NCBI RefSeq assembly: GCF_018137945.1
Contig: NZ_CP073089.1
Location: 1,550,001 to 1,614,000 of the forward strand
Reading direction: 5' to 3'
DNA: 64,000 nt
From: Brevibacterium sp. W7.2
GTDB lineage: Bacteria > Actinomycetota > Actinomycetes > Actinomycetales > Brevibacteriaceae
The position numbers were made by a program, and so were the translations under genes. The notes under the pieces are model-generated. The model did not search any database. It was not told the origin of the DNA and saw only the letters and a list, made by a program, of their open reading frames with translations. Shown one piece after another: positions 39,140-46,662 of this stretch. The first letter of the stretch is position 1. Every line of letters starts with the position of its first letter.

Positions 39140-39145
39140 ATCTTA
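39140..39145 (-). promoter_or_regulatory. -10 element for the Pls-like gene
   Basis: TAAGAT on the minus strand gives a leader of roughly 55 bases before GTG 39078. A divergent -10 (TAGATG, 39203-39208) could serve the amidohydrolase. Both are consensus matches only. Confidence 0.35.
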
Positions 39146-39277
39146 GCCGGAGAAGGTGTCGGGCACGTGAACGCCGGTATGACGTGGCACACGGTGACGT
39201 GATAGATGTGAAGGATCACGGGGATCGGTCGGCCGGTCCCGCTGCGACACCCATCCACGATGCTGAGGAGAGCGCCC

Positions 39278-40492
39278 ATGGTCACGGTTTTCACGAACGC
39301 GAAGGTCTTCGACGGCACCCGGTTCGTCCCCGGACGGCGCGATGTCGTCGTCGACGGCGATCGGATCACCGCGATCACCGAGGAGGGGCAGGGGTCCCAC
39401 AACGCCGGCGACGAGTTCGTCGACGCCACCGACCGCACGCTCGTGCCCGGCATCATCGACTGCCACGTCCATCTCATGAGCGCGGGCGCGGCGAATGTCT
39501 CGGCATTCCACGACCCGTTCTCCCTCCAGTTCTACAACTCCGTGCGGCACATGGCCGACACGCTCGCCGGCGGGGTGACGACGGTCCGCGACGCCGGGGG
39601 CACCGACCTCGGGACGAAGACGGCCGTCGAGACCGGGGTCGTGCCCGGGCCGCGGCTGACGATCGCGGTCAACATCATGTCCCAGACCGGCGGGCACGGG
39701 GACAACCACCTCGTCTCCGGCGCCGAGTCCCCGTTCCTCGCCGCCCACCCCGGTCGCCCCTCGGGCGTCGCCGACGGTGTCGAGGGGGTGCAGAGGAAGG
39801 CTCGTGAGCTGCTCCGGGCCGGGGCCGACCACATCAAGATCTGCTCGACCGGCGGGGTCCTCTCCCCGCGGGACGATCCGCGCCACTCCCAGTTCTCCGA
39901 CGCTGAGATCGCGATGATCGTCGCCGAGGCGGCCGCCCAGGGAGCGCACGTCATGTCCCATGCGCAGGGCGCACCGGGCATCAAGGCCGCGGTGCGCGCC
40001 GGTGTCCGCTCGATCGAGCACGGCATCTACCTCGACGACGAGGCGATCGACCTCATGCTCGAGCACGGCACGTTCCTCGTCCCCACCCTGCAGGCGCCGC
40101 GGGCCGTCATCAAGGCCGCCGAGGCGGGGGCGAACATGCCGCAGTCGGTCATCGACAAGGCGAAGACCGTCATCGACGCCCACCACGATTCGATCGTGCG
40201 CGCCCACGAGGCGGGGGTGCGGATCGCGATGGGCACCGACGCCGGAGTCGGCCCGCACGGGGAGAACCTCGAGGAGATCAGCCTGCTCGCCGGGGCCGGG
40301 CTCTCCGGGGCCGAGGCGCTCGCCGCCGGCACCTCGGTGGCCGCCGACCTCCTCGGCCACGAGGACCGCGGGCGCATCGCTCCCGACCTCCTCGCCGACC
40401 TCGTCCTCATCGACGGGGACCTCAGCACCGACGACGTCCGCGGCATCGAGGACCGGGTCAGCCAGGTGTGGCTCGGCGGCGTGCGCGTGTGA
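39278..40492 (+). CDS. Metal-dependent amidohydrolase (imidazolonepropionase/prolidase-like)
   Basis: 404 aa TIM-barrel hydrolase. Metal ligands seen: HVH (63-65), Lys187 in DHIKICSTGG (carbamylated bridging Lys in the family), His228, His248 and Asp321 in GTDAG. This pattern is of the subgroup with Xaa-Pro or Xaa-Arg carboxypeptidase activity; cleavage of a C-terminal dipeptide bond is therefore possible, which would fit its divergent position to the peptide synthetase. ATG 39278 has GAGGAG 7 bases upstream; ATG 39260 is less likely. Confidence 0.82.
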   Translation: MVTVFTNAKVFDGTRFVPGRRDVVVDGDRITAITEEGQGSHNAGDEFVDATDRTLVPGIIDCHVHLMSAGAANVSAFHDPFSLQFYNSVRHMADTLAGGVTTVRDAGGTDLGTKTAVETGVVPGPRLTIAVNIMSQTGGHGDNHLVSGAESPFLAAHPGRPSGVADGVEGVQRKARELLRAGADHIKICSTGGVLSPRDDPRHSQFSDAEIAMIVAEAAAQGAHVMSHAQGAPGIKAAVRAGVRSIEHGIYLDDEAIDLMLEHGTFLVPTLQAPRAVIKAAEAGANMPQSVIDKAKTVIDAHHDSIVRAHEAGVRIAMGTDAGVGPHGENLEEISLLAGAGLSGAEALAAGTSVAADLLGHEDRGRIAPDLLADLVLIDGDLSTDDVRGIEDRVSQVWLGGVRV

Positions 40493-40524
40493 GCGGGTGC
40501 GGCTGAGATTCCTCGTCTCGCCGC

Positions 40525-40564
40525 ATCCCAGGTTAGGGCGGACTAACCTGGGATGCCGTAGACT
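40525..40564 (+). promoter_or_regulatory. Perfect 12-bp palindromic operator plus -10 before the DedA gene
   Basis: ATCCCAGGTTAG (40525-40536), 6 bases, then CTAACCTGGGAT (40543-40554). The -10 TAGACT (40559-40564) is 4 bases further on, so the repeat covers the -35 region. Half-sites AGGTTAG/CTAACCT resemble those of DtxR/IdeR iron boxes but are spaced wider. There is no T-run, so a terminator for the amidohydrolase is less likely though not excluded. Confidence 0.6.
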
Positions 40565-40570
40565 CGAAGG

Positions 40571-40615
40571 GTGAGCACGAAGAGCACCCGGAACGGTGAG
40601 GCGCAGCGCCGATGA
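40571..40615 (+). CDS. 14-codon leaderless leader ORF coupled to dedA
   Basis: GTG lies 6 bases after the TAGACT -10 and reads MSTKSTRNGEAQRR, then a stop that overlaps the ATG of the membrane protein gene (ATGA). It is basic, with no known motif. It may serve to load ribosomes onto the next gene by coupled re-initiation, since that gene has only a weak GTGAGG site. Confidence 0.45.
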   Translation: MSTKSTRNGEAQRR

Positions 40616-41295
40616 ACCCCCTCGACTGGTCGTTCCCCGTCGCCGTCACGTGGCTCATCCTCTTCGGCATCATCCTCGCGCGCGCCGGGGGCACCTACCT
40701 GCTCGGGCGTCTCGCCCGCAACGGCATCCGCCGCATTGACCGCGTCGACCGGCTCATGTCGGGACGCAAGTACCGCAAGGCGGAGGCGATGATCAACCGC
40801 TACGGCTCTCCCGTCATCGCGCTGAGCTTCCTCACGGTCGGGCTCCAGACGGTCCTCAACCTCGCTGCGGGCACCTCGGGGATGAGCGCGCGCCGATACA
40901 TTCCGGCGCTCATCATCGGCGGCTCGGCGTGGGCGCTCGTCTACTCGACCGTCGGCTTCCTCGGCTTCCAGGCGCTGGCGAAGGCCTACGCGCTCGCCCC
41001 CGGCCTGACGGTCGGACTCGTCGCGTGCTTCGCGCTCGCGGTCGCCGGTCTCATCATCGGCCTCAAGCGCAAGGACGACCCTGCTCAGATGGACTATGCC
41101 AGCGACCCTGACGCGGCCGACTCCGGTGATGCCGCGGACGCCGACGGTGCCGACGCCGACACTGGTGACGTCGGCGATGCTGATGCCGGTGCCGCCGGCG
41201 CCGGTGACGTCGGCGACTTCAGTGACTCCGGCAGCTCCGGTGAGGCGCGCGCCGGGCAGGCACGGTCGTCCCGCGCCTCCGACGACAACGCCTGA
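40612..41295 (+). CDS. DedA/VTT-domain membrane protein
   Basis: 227 aa. Membrane segments near residues 8-28, 75-95, 98-118 and 125-150. Core motif NRYGSPVIALSFLTVGLQTV (about 63-82) and the following Gly-rich part are a short version of the DedA/SNARE-associated domain, which is linked to undecaprenyl-phosphate or phospholipid recycling. The last 75 residues are Asp/Ala/Gly-rich and disordered. Preceded by a palindromic operator and a mini-ORF. Confidence 0.75.
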   Translation: MNPLDWSFPVAVTWLILFGIILARAGGTYLLGRLARNGIRRIDRVDRLMSGRKYRKAEAMINRYGSPVIALSFLTVGLQTVLNLAAGTSGMSARRYIPALIIGGSAWALVYSTVGFLGFQALAKAYALAPGLTVGLVACFALAVAGLIIGLKRKDDPAQMDYASDPDAADSGDAADADGADADTGDVGDADAGAAGAGDVGDFSDSGSSGEARAGQARSSRASDDNA

Positions 41296-41370
41296 CCGCC
41301 TCGGTGCAGGTGACGCTCCGACCGCCTCGGCGCGGGTGACCACCGACCGCCTACGGCGAGAGGTGAGAGC
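41294..41370 (+). repeat. Three imperfect 25-26-bp tandem units between convergent genes
   Basis: GACCGCCTCGGTGCAGGTGA-type units start at 41294, 41320 and 41345. CCGACCGC (41343-41350) can pair with GCGGTCGG (41369-41376) as a weak hairpin at the end of both convergent genes. Confidence 0.5.
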
Positions 41371-41377
41371 GGTCGGG

Positions 41378-42841
41378 TCAGGGCTTGTGGGTGGGGGAGA
41401 CGTCCTCGCTCATGTCCTCGAGTTCGATGCCCTTCGTCTCCGGAACCTTCCACCACACGAAGAAGAAGGAGAGGACGGCGAAGAACGCGTAGAAGCCGTA
41501 CGCGAAGGTGAGGCTGATGTCGGCGAAGATCGGGAACGTCGTCGAGATCGCGAAGTTCGCGACCCACTGCGCTGCCGCGGCGACGGCGAGGGCGGCGGCG
41601 CGGATCCGGTTGGGGAACATCTCGCCGAGGAGGACCCAGGTCAGCGGACCCCACGTCGCACCGAAGCCGACGACGAAGACGTTCGCGGAGATGAGGGCGA
41701 TGACCGACCAGGGGGCACCGAGCTCGGCGCTCGTCGTGCCGTCGGCGGCGGTGACGAGTTCGGCGAAGGAGAACGCGATCGCCATCATCGCCAGTGAGAC
41801 GCCCATGAGCAGGGAGCCGGCGAGGAGCATCTTGCGGCGCCCGACCCTGTCGACGAGGAGGATCGCGACGATCGTCACGACGATGTTCGTCACCGAGGTG
41901 ATGACGGAGGTGAGCAGGGCGCTCGACTCGTCGAAGCCGACGGACCTCCACAGGGTCGTCGAGTAGTAGAAGATGACGTTGATGCCGACGAACTGCTGGA
42001 AGACCGACAGCAGGATGCCGATCCACACGATCGGCTTGAGGCCGAACCGCTTGCCGATGAGGTCGCGGAACGACTCGCGCTCCTCGCGCTTGAGCGATTG
42101 GCGGATGCGGTCGATGAGGGCGTCGGTGTCGACGACGCCGGTGAAGTCGCGGAGCACCTTCGCCGCCTCCTCCTCGCGGCCACGGGCGACGAGGAAGCGC
42201 GGGGACTCCGGCAGTCCGAGGGCGGAGAGACCGTAGATGAGGGCCGGGATCGCCTCGACCATGAACATCCACCGCCACGTGTCGATGCCGAACCAGAACG
42301 GGGCCGAGGCGCCACCGGAGACCGTGGCGAGCAGCGCATTGGACAGCAGTGCGGCGAAGATGCCGGAGACGATCGCGAGCTGCTGGAGGGATCCGAGGCG
42401 TCCGCGCACACGGGCGGGGGAGACCTCGGCGATGTAGGCGGGAGCGATGACGGAGGCCGCGCCGACGCCGAGGCCGCCGACCATGCGCCAGATGATGAGG
42501 TCGGTGACGCCGAAGGCGAGTCCCGAGCCGATCGCGGAGATGAAGAAGAGGATCGCGGCGACGACCATGACGGGAAGGCGACCGAAGCGGTTGGCGAGCG
42601 ATCCCGCAAACCATGCACCGACGGCGCAGGCGATGAGCGCCGAGGAGACGGCGAAGCCCTTGAGGAACGCGTCGAGACCGAAGTCGGTGGCCAGGGCGTC
42701 GACGGCGCCGTTGATGACCGCCGTGTCGAAACCGAAGAGGAACCCGCCGAGGGCGGCGGCGATCGAGATGCCGATGATGCGGGAGGACACCCGCTCCATT
42801 CCGTGCAGCCGGTTGTCGGCTGGGTTCTGAGACGTGGACAC
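41378..42841 (-). CDS. Sugar porter family MFS transporter
   Basis: 487 aa from GTG 42841, which has AGGAG 7 bases upstream. Twelve helices, sugar-porter signatures: GFLFGFDTAVINGA (helix 1), LPESPRFL after helix 6, DRVGRRKMLLAG, and LGEMFPNRIRAAALAVA in the second half. Likely proton-linked uptake of a hexose, pentose or inositol. No sugar enzymes are nearby, so the substrate is open. Confidence 0.87.
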   Translation of the reverse strand: MSTSQNPADNRLHGMERVSSRIIGISIAAALGGFLFGFDTAVINGAVDALATDFGLDAFLKGFAVSSALIACAVGAWFAGSLANRFGRLPVMVVAAILFFISAIGSGLAFGVTDLIIWRMVGGLGVGAASVIAPAYIAEVSPARVRGRLGSLQQLAIVSGIFAALLSNALLATVSGGASAPFWFGIDTWRWMFMVEAIPALIYGLSALGLPESPRFLVARGREEEAAKVLRDFTGVVDTDALIDRIRQSLKREERESFRDLIGKRFGLKPIVWIGILLSVFQQFVGINVIFYYSTTLWRSVGFDESSALLTSVITSVTNIVVTIVAILLVDRVGRRKMLLAGSLLMGVSLAMMAIAFSFAELVTAADGTTSAELGAPWSVIALISANVFVVGFGATWGPLTWVLLGEMFPNRIRAAALAVAAAAQWVANFAISTTFPIFADISLTFAYGFYAFFAVLSFFFVWWKVPETKGIELEDMSEDVSPTHKP

Positions 42842-43137
42842 GGGAGGTCTCCTTGGGTGATTCGGTCGCCCGGAACCGATCATCCCGGGTGCTGTGCGTC
42901 ACCCAGGGTACGCCAGGTCGGCGGGCACGGGCGACTGCCGCGCTGCCGTGTCCGCCGACCTGGCCGCACGCGTGGCTCGCGATCGCGGGCGGACAGGATC
43001 GATAGGGTGGGGACCATTGTGCCGGCCGGTGACGGACCGCAGCGACTCGCCCGGCACCGCCGAGGTCCCGGAGGACAGCGTGCCGAGGCACAGCAGGCCG
43101 AGGCGCAGCAGTCCGGAGAGCACGGGAGGGAGAGACG

Positions 43138-44340
43138 ATGGGACAGCGGAGCACGCCGGGATTCGCGGGCGTTGCGGGAGCGGGAATCTACTTCTCGTCC
43201 AACGGCGCCGCGTTCGCCGCCCTCCTGCCGTGGTACCCGCTCCTCATCACCCGGCTGGGTCTGAGCGCGTGGGAGTTCGGGCTCGTCGTCGCCTCCTTCG
43301 CCGTCGGGGCCATCGCCTCCTCCATCCTGCCGGCCCGGCTCATCGGCCGCTTCGGCGCGAACGCGGTCGTCGTCGGCGGCACCGTCCTCCTCGTCGCGTT
43401 CGTCGCGCTCACCGGATGGTCGACGAGCGGCTGGATGATGGCCGGCTGCCTCTTCCTCGTCGGAGTCTGCGACGCCATCGTCGATGTCGCACAGAACGTC
43501 GTCGGTATCGGCGTCCAGGAGAACCGGTCGCGGATCATCCTCTCCTCGATGCATGCGCTGTGGAGCCTCGGCGGTCTGCTCAGCGGTGCCCTGGCCACAG
43601 CGGCCGCGGCGGCGGGCATGGACATCCGGCTGCATCTCCTCCTCGTCGCGGTCGGCTGCCTCGTCCTCGTCATCGTCGGGCGGTGGCTCATCGGGGGAGA
43701 GGGCCGGCAGTGGGGCAGGCACATCATCGACGACGCCGAGGCGGCCCGTGCACCGGCCCCGGGACCCGGGCGCAAGCGCCGGATCCTCATCGCCGCGCTG
43801 CCGCTGGCGATCGTCGCGGTCTGCGGGACCGCGGTCGAGGACATCGCGAACAACTGGGCGGCGCTCGCCGCCGTCGACATCGCGGGTCTGCCGGTGACGA
43901 TGGCCGGGATCGGATTCAGCATCGTCATCGGCAGCCAGTGCGTCGGCCGCTTCACCGGCGATGTCCTCGTCGGCCGGTTCGGGGCGGGACGGATCGCCCG
44001 CCTCGGCGGCGTCCTCATCGCTCTCGGAGGTCTCGGGGCGGCGACCGCGGTCGAGCCGGTGCAGCTGCTGGTCTCGCTCGCCGCGCTCGGATACGGCTCG
44101 GCGACGCTCGTGCCCGGGGCGCTCAGTGCCGCCTCGCGCCTTCCCGGTGCCGGGCGGGCGGCCGGAGTGACGCTCGTCAACTGGATCATGCGCATCGGGT
44201 TCATGGCGACGAGTCCGCTCGTCGGGGTCATCGCCACCGCGACCAACCTGCGCTGGGGCCTCGGGCTGCTCGTGGTCATCGGGGCGGCGACCGTCGTCTT
44301 CGCCGGCCGCTTCGACGGTGAGCGGCAGCGGGAGGACTGA
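43138..44340 (+). CDS. MFS transporter
   Basis: 400 aa with about 12 membrane helices, of the short bacterial MFS type (YbjJ/FucP-like layout with GAIASSILPARLIGRFG near residue 57). Substrate unknown. GGGAGGGAGAG lies just before the ATG. A TAGGGT at 43003-43008 in the 296-base divergent gap may be its -10; the sugar porter promoter is likely near 42905 on the other strand. Confidence 0.82.
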   Translation: MGQRSTPGFAGVAGAGIYFSSNGAAFAALLPWYPLLITRLGLSAWEFGLVVASFAVGAIASSILPARLIGRFGANAVVVGGTVLLVAFVALTGWSTSGWMMAGCLFLVGVCDAIVDVAQNVVGIGVQENRSRIILSSMHALWSLGGLLSGALATAAAAAGMDIRLHLLLVAVGCLVLVIVGRWLIGGEGRQWGRHIIDDAEAARAPAPGPGRKRRILIAALPLAIVAVCGTAVEDIANNWAALAAVDIAGLPVTMAGIGFSIVIGSQCVGRFTGDVLVGRFGAGRIARLGGVLIALGGLGAATAVEPVQLLVSLAALGYGSATLVPGALSAASRLPGAGRAAGVTLVNWIMRIGFMATSPLVGVIATATNLRWGLGLLVVIGAATVVFAGRFDGERQRED

Positions 44341-44482
44341 CCGCGCAGGAGAGCTCGTTCGCGGTTCCGGCGACGCCGAGAACGGACCCGGCATCGCTGC
44401 GCACACGGCGCCGAGGGGGCACCGGGCGGCGCACCGAGGGCGCACCAGGCGGCGAGGGTGCTGCGGGAATCGAAAGGAAATG

Positions 44483-44515
44483 AAAAATGTGCCGCGACAT
44501 CAGTCGCGACACATT
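44483..44515 (-). terminator. Rho-independent terminator of tRNA-Pro
   Basis: On the minus strand a 13-bp stem (AATGTGTCGCGAC / GTCGCGGCACATT, one G-T pair) with a TGAT loop is followed by TTTTT. It begins 8 bases after the tRNA 3' end. Confidence 0.8.
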
Positions 44516-44522
44516 CGATCGG

Positions 44523-44596
44523 TCGGGCTAGCGGGATTTGAACCCACGACCTCTTCACCCCCAGTGAAGCGCGCTACCAAGCTGCGCCATAGCCCG
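44523..44596 (-). tRNA. tRNA-Pro (anticodon GGG)
   Basis: A 74-nt cloverleaf. Acceptor CGGGCTA/TAGCCCG, anticodon stem CTTCA/TGAAG with loop CTGGGGG giving anticodon GGG, T-arm with GGGTTCAAATCCC, discriminator A. The 3' CCA is not encoded. Reads proline CCC/CCT codons. The true terminator lies just downstream. Confidence 0.95.
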
Positions 44597-44661
44597 TTGC
44601 TCAGCACCCGTGCCGGGGCAACGTGGTCAAGCCTATAACGATCGCTCCCGAACTTCCAAAA

Positions 44662-44760
44662 TTGCGGTTCGTGACCTTCGACAAACTAGTATCATCCCAG
44701 GTAGTCACCTGAGAGACAGGGGTCTGCTGACTTGTCGTCAGAGGGTCAGTAACATTTCTG
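44662..44760 (+). promoter_or_regulatory. Promoter and structured leader upstream of gcvH
   Basis: TTGCGG (44662-44667) and TAGTAT (44687-44692) are 19 bases apart. The leader after it can form CCTG-AGAGA-CAGG and CTGAC-TTGTC-GTCAG (44727-44741) hairpins. I do not find the conserved glycine-riboswitch core, so it is only a candidate leader. A second -10, TATGCT (44794-44799), lies 29 bases before the gcvH ATG. Confidence 0.3.
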
Positions 44761-44828
44761 TTTCGTGATTGTTATGTAAGCACTCCAGGCGGCTATGCTT
44801 GGAACACCGACAAGCTGGAGGAGTCGAC

Positions 44829-45233
44829 ATGGCGGAACTGGATTTTCCAGTCTCTTACCTATACTCACGGGACCACGAGTGGGTCCACACCACGGAGAAC
44901 AACGTCGTCTACCGTGTGGGTATCACCGATTTCGCCCAGTCCCAGCTGGGCGACGTCGTCTATGTCGACCTGCCCGCAGTCGGAGATTCGATCACCCAGG
45001 GCGACTCCTGCGGAGAGGTGGAGAGCACGAAGAGCGTCTCCGATCTCATCGCGCCTCTGTCCGGCACCGTCACCGAGATCAACGAGGCGCTCTCCGACAA
45101 ACCTGAGACCGTCAACTCCTCTCCCTATGAGGACGGCTGGATGTACCTCGTCGAGGCGAGCGATCCCGAACAGGTGATGGGCCTGTTGGACGAGGAGCAG
45201 TACCATAAGCTCGTGCAGAGCGAGGAGGCATAA
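44829..45233 (+). CDS. gcvH: Glycine cleavage system H protein
   Basis: 134 aa; carries the aminomethyl group of glycine on lipoate between GcvP, GcvT and Lpd. Lipoyl site Lys68 in EVESTKSVSDL; YSRDHEWV near the start is typical. ATG 44829 chosen for GGAGGAG upstream. No gcvP or gcvT is next to it; instead the FHA and DUF151 genes follow, as for Rv1826-Rv1829. Confidence 0.93.
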   Translation: MAELDFPVSYLYSRDHEWVHTTENNVVYRVGITDFAQSQLGDVVYVDLPAVGDSITQGDSCGEVESTKSVSDLIAPLSGTVTEINEALSDKPETVNSSPYEDGWMYLVEASDPEQVMGLLDEEQYHKLVQSEEA

Positions 45234-46156
45234 TGTCGCAGAACAATGACCAAGGGCGCCGGAATCCCTCGCAGCCGTGGTACGACAACGGAGAAGTTCC
45301 GCAGTCGAAGAAGTTCCCCTTCGGCACCGGAAACGATGGCGCCGACCAGGATCAGGGCCGTGACGGTCGTGGCAACACGCCTGCCTACGGGCAGCCGCCG
45401 GTTGAGGATGCGCCTGCCGCGCCGAACTTCGGACAGAACCAGCCGCAGCAGAACCAGGGCGACGGCGGACACGGCCGGCACGCCGATCACCCCACAGGTG
45501 AGCAGCCTCCCGGCCGATACGGCCAGCAGGACGACTACACCCAGCAGGGTCAGTATCAGCCGCAGGGCTATGACCAGCAGGGTCAGTACGCTCAGCAGGG
45601 TTACGACCAGCAGGGCTATGACCAGCAGAACCAGGGCGGCCAGCAGGGTTCGTACGATCAGCAGGGCTACAGCCAGCAGTCCGGCGGCCAGCAGGGCTAT
45701 GACCAGCAGAACCAGGGTGGTCAGCAGTACCAGGGCGGCCAGCAGTATCCGGGCGCGCAGAATGCCGGCGACTCGGGTCAGCAGCCGTTCCAGGGAATCC
45801 TCGACCCGCACACCGGTGAGATCCACCCCGTGCCGGACCTCGACGGACTCCAGGACACCGACGCCCTCCTCGTCGTTGTGTCGGGACCGGACTCCGGTTC
45901 GCAGATCCTCCTCGACACGGATGTCGTCACGGTGGGCCGCAGCCCGAACGCCGACATCTTCCTCGACGACGTCACCGTGTCGCGCAAGCACGCTGAGTTC
46001 ATTCGCACCCCGAGCGGATTCACCCTGCGCGACACCGGGTCGCTCAACGGCACTTATGTCGGTCGTCAGCTCATCGACTCCATCGAACTGCAGAACGGCG
46101 CGGACGTGCAGATCGGGAAGTTCAGAATGATCTTCCAGCAGCGCCCGCGCTCCTGA
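45233..46156 (+). CDS. GarA-like FHA protein with Gln/Gly/Tyr-rich N-terminus
   Basis: 307 aa. The C-terminal FHA domain (about 200-300) has VGRSPNADIFLDDVTVSRKH and GSLNGTYVGR, close to mycobacterial GarA, which binds and inhibits 2-oxoglutarate dehydrogenase when unphosphorylated. GarA's N-terminal ETTS phosphorylation motif is not present. In its place are about 180 residues of low-complexity Q/G/Y sequence (GYDQQ and NQGGQQ repeats). ATG overlaps the gcvH stop by one base. Kinase link: a PASTA kinase is 2 kb away. Confidence 0.85.
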   Translation: MSQNNDQGRRNPSQPWYDNGEVPQSKKFPFGTGNDGADQDQGRDGRGNTPAYGQPPVEDAPAAPNFGQNQPQQNQGDGGHGRHADHPTGEQPPGRYGQQDDYTQQGQYQPQGYDQQGQYAQQGYDQQGYDQQNQGGQQGSYDQQGYSQQSGGQQGYDQQNQGGQQYQGGQQYPGAQNAGDSGQQPFQGILDPHTGEIHPVPDLDGLQDTDALLVVVSGPDSGSQILLDTDVVTVGRSPNADIFLDDVTVSRKHAEFIRTPSGFTLRDTGSLNGTYVGRQLIDSIELQNGADVQIGKFRMIFQQRPRS

Positions 46157-46166
46157 CCGGGGGATA

Positions 46167-46649
46167 ATGTCAAACGTCGAAGTTGAGGTTGTCGGTGTGC
46201 GCATCGAAATGCCCGCCAACCAACCGATCCTTTTGCTCAAGGCCAATGAGCCCGCCTACTACCTGCCGATCTGGGTGGGTGCGATCGAAGCGAATGCGCT
46301 CTCGATCGCGCAGCGGGGCCTGACCCCGCCGCGGCCGATGGCCCATGCTCTGCTCCTCGACGTGCTCGCCGCCCATGACGACGAACTCGCCGATGTGACC
46401 ATCACCGGTCGCGACGGACAGATCTTCCTCGCCGAACTCCACACCGAGGACGGCAAGACGATCTCCGCGCGCCCCTCGGACGCCGTGACCCTGGCCCTGA
46501 CGGCAGAGTGCCCGGTCTACGTCGACTCCGATCTCCTCAAAGACGCCGGCATCGAAGCTCCCGAAGCAGACGAAGAGGAAGTCGCCCAGTTCCGCGACTT
46601 CCTCGACAACGTCTCCGCGGAGGACTTCGAGACCGGTGAAGAAACGTAA
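46167..46649 (+). CDS. Bifunctional nuclease family protein (DUF151)
   Basis: 160 aa, similar in placement to Rv1829. The DUF151 core includes EMPANQPILLLKANEPAYYLPIWVG-type sequence (first half) and ARPSDAVTLALTAECPVYVD (about 97-116). Plant and bacterial members degrade DNA and RNA in vitro. The C-terminus is acidic. GGGGG precedes the ATG. Confidence 0.85.
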   Translation: MSNVEVEVVGVRIEMPANQPILLLKANEPAYYLPIWVGAIEANALSIAQRGLTPPRPMAHALLLDVLAAHDDELADVTITGRDGQIFLAELHTEDGKTISARPSDAVTLALTAECPVYVDSDLLKDAGIEAPEADEEEVAQFRDFLDNVSAEDFETGEET

Positions 46650-46662
46650 CGAAAGAACTGCA

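Noticed and set aside
39079..39477. 133-residue N-terminal extension of the Pls-like synthetase
   Set aside because: It would overlap the divergent amidohydrolase gene and its promoter, and the sequence has no adenylation-domain similarity.
40525..40554. Intrinsic terminator for the amidohydrolase gene
   Set aside because: The stem is perfect, but no T-run follows and it overlaps the core promoter of the next gene; an operator is the better reading.
44701..44760. Glycine riboswitch upstream of gcvH
   Set aside because: The conserved purine-rich core and tandem aptamer layout are not found by eye; kept only as a weak leader.
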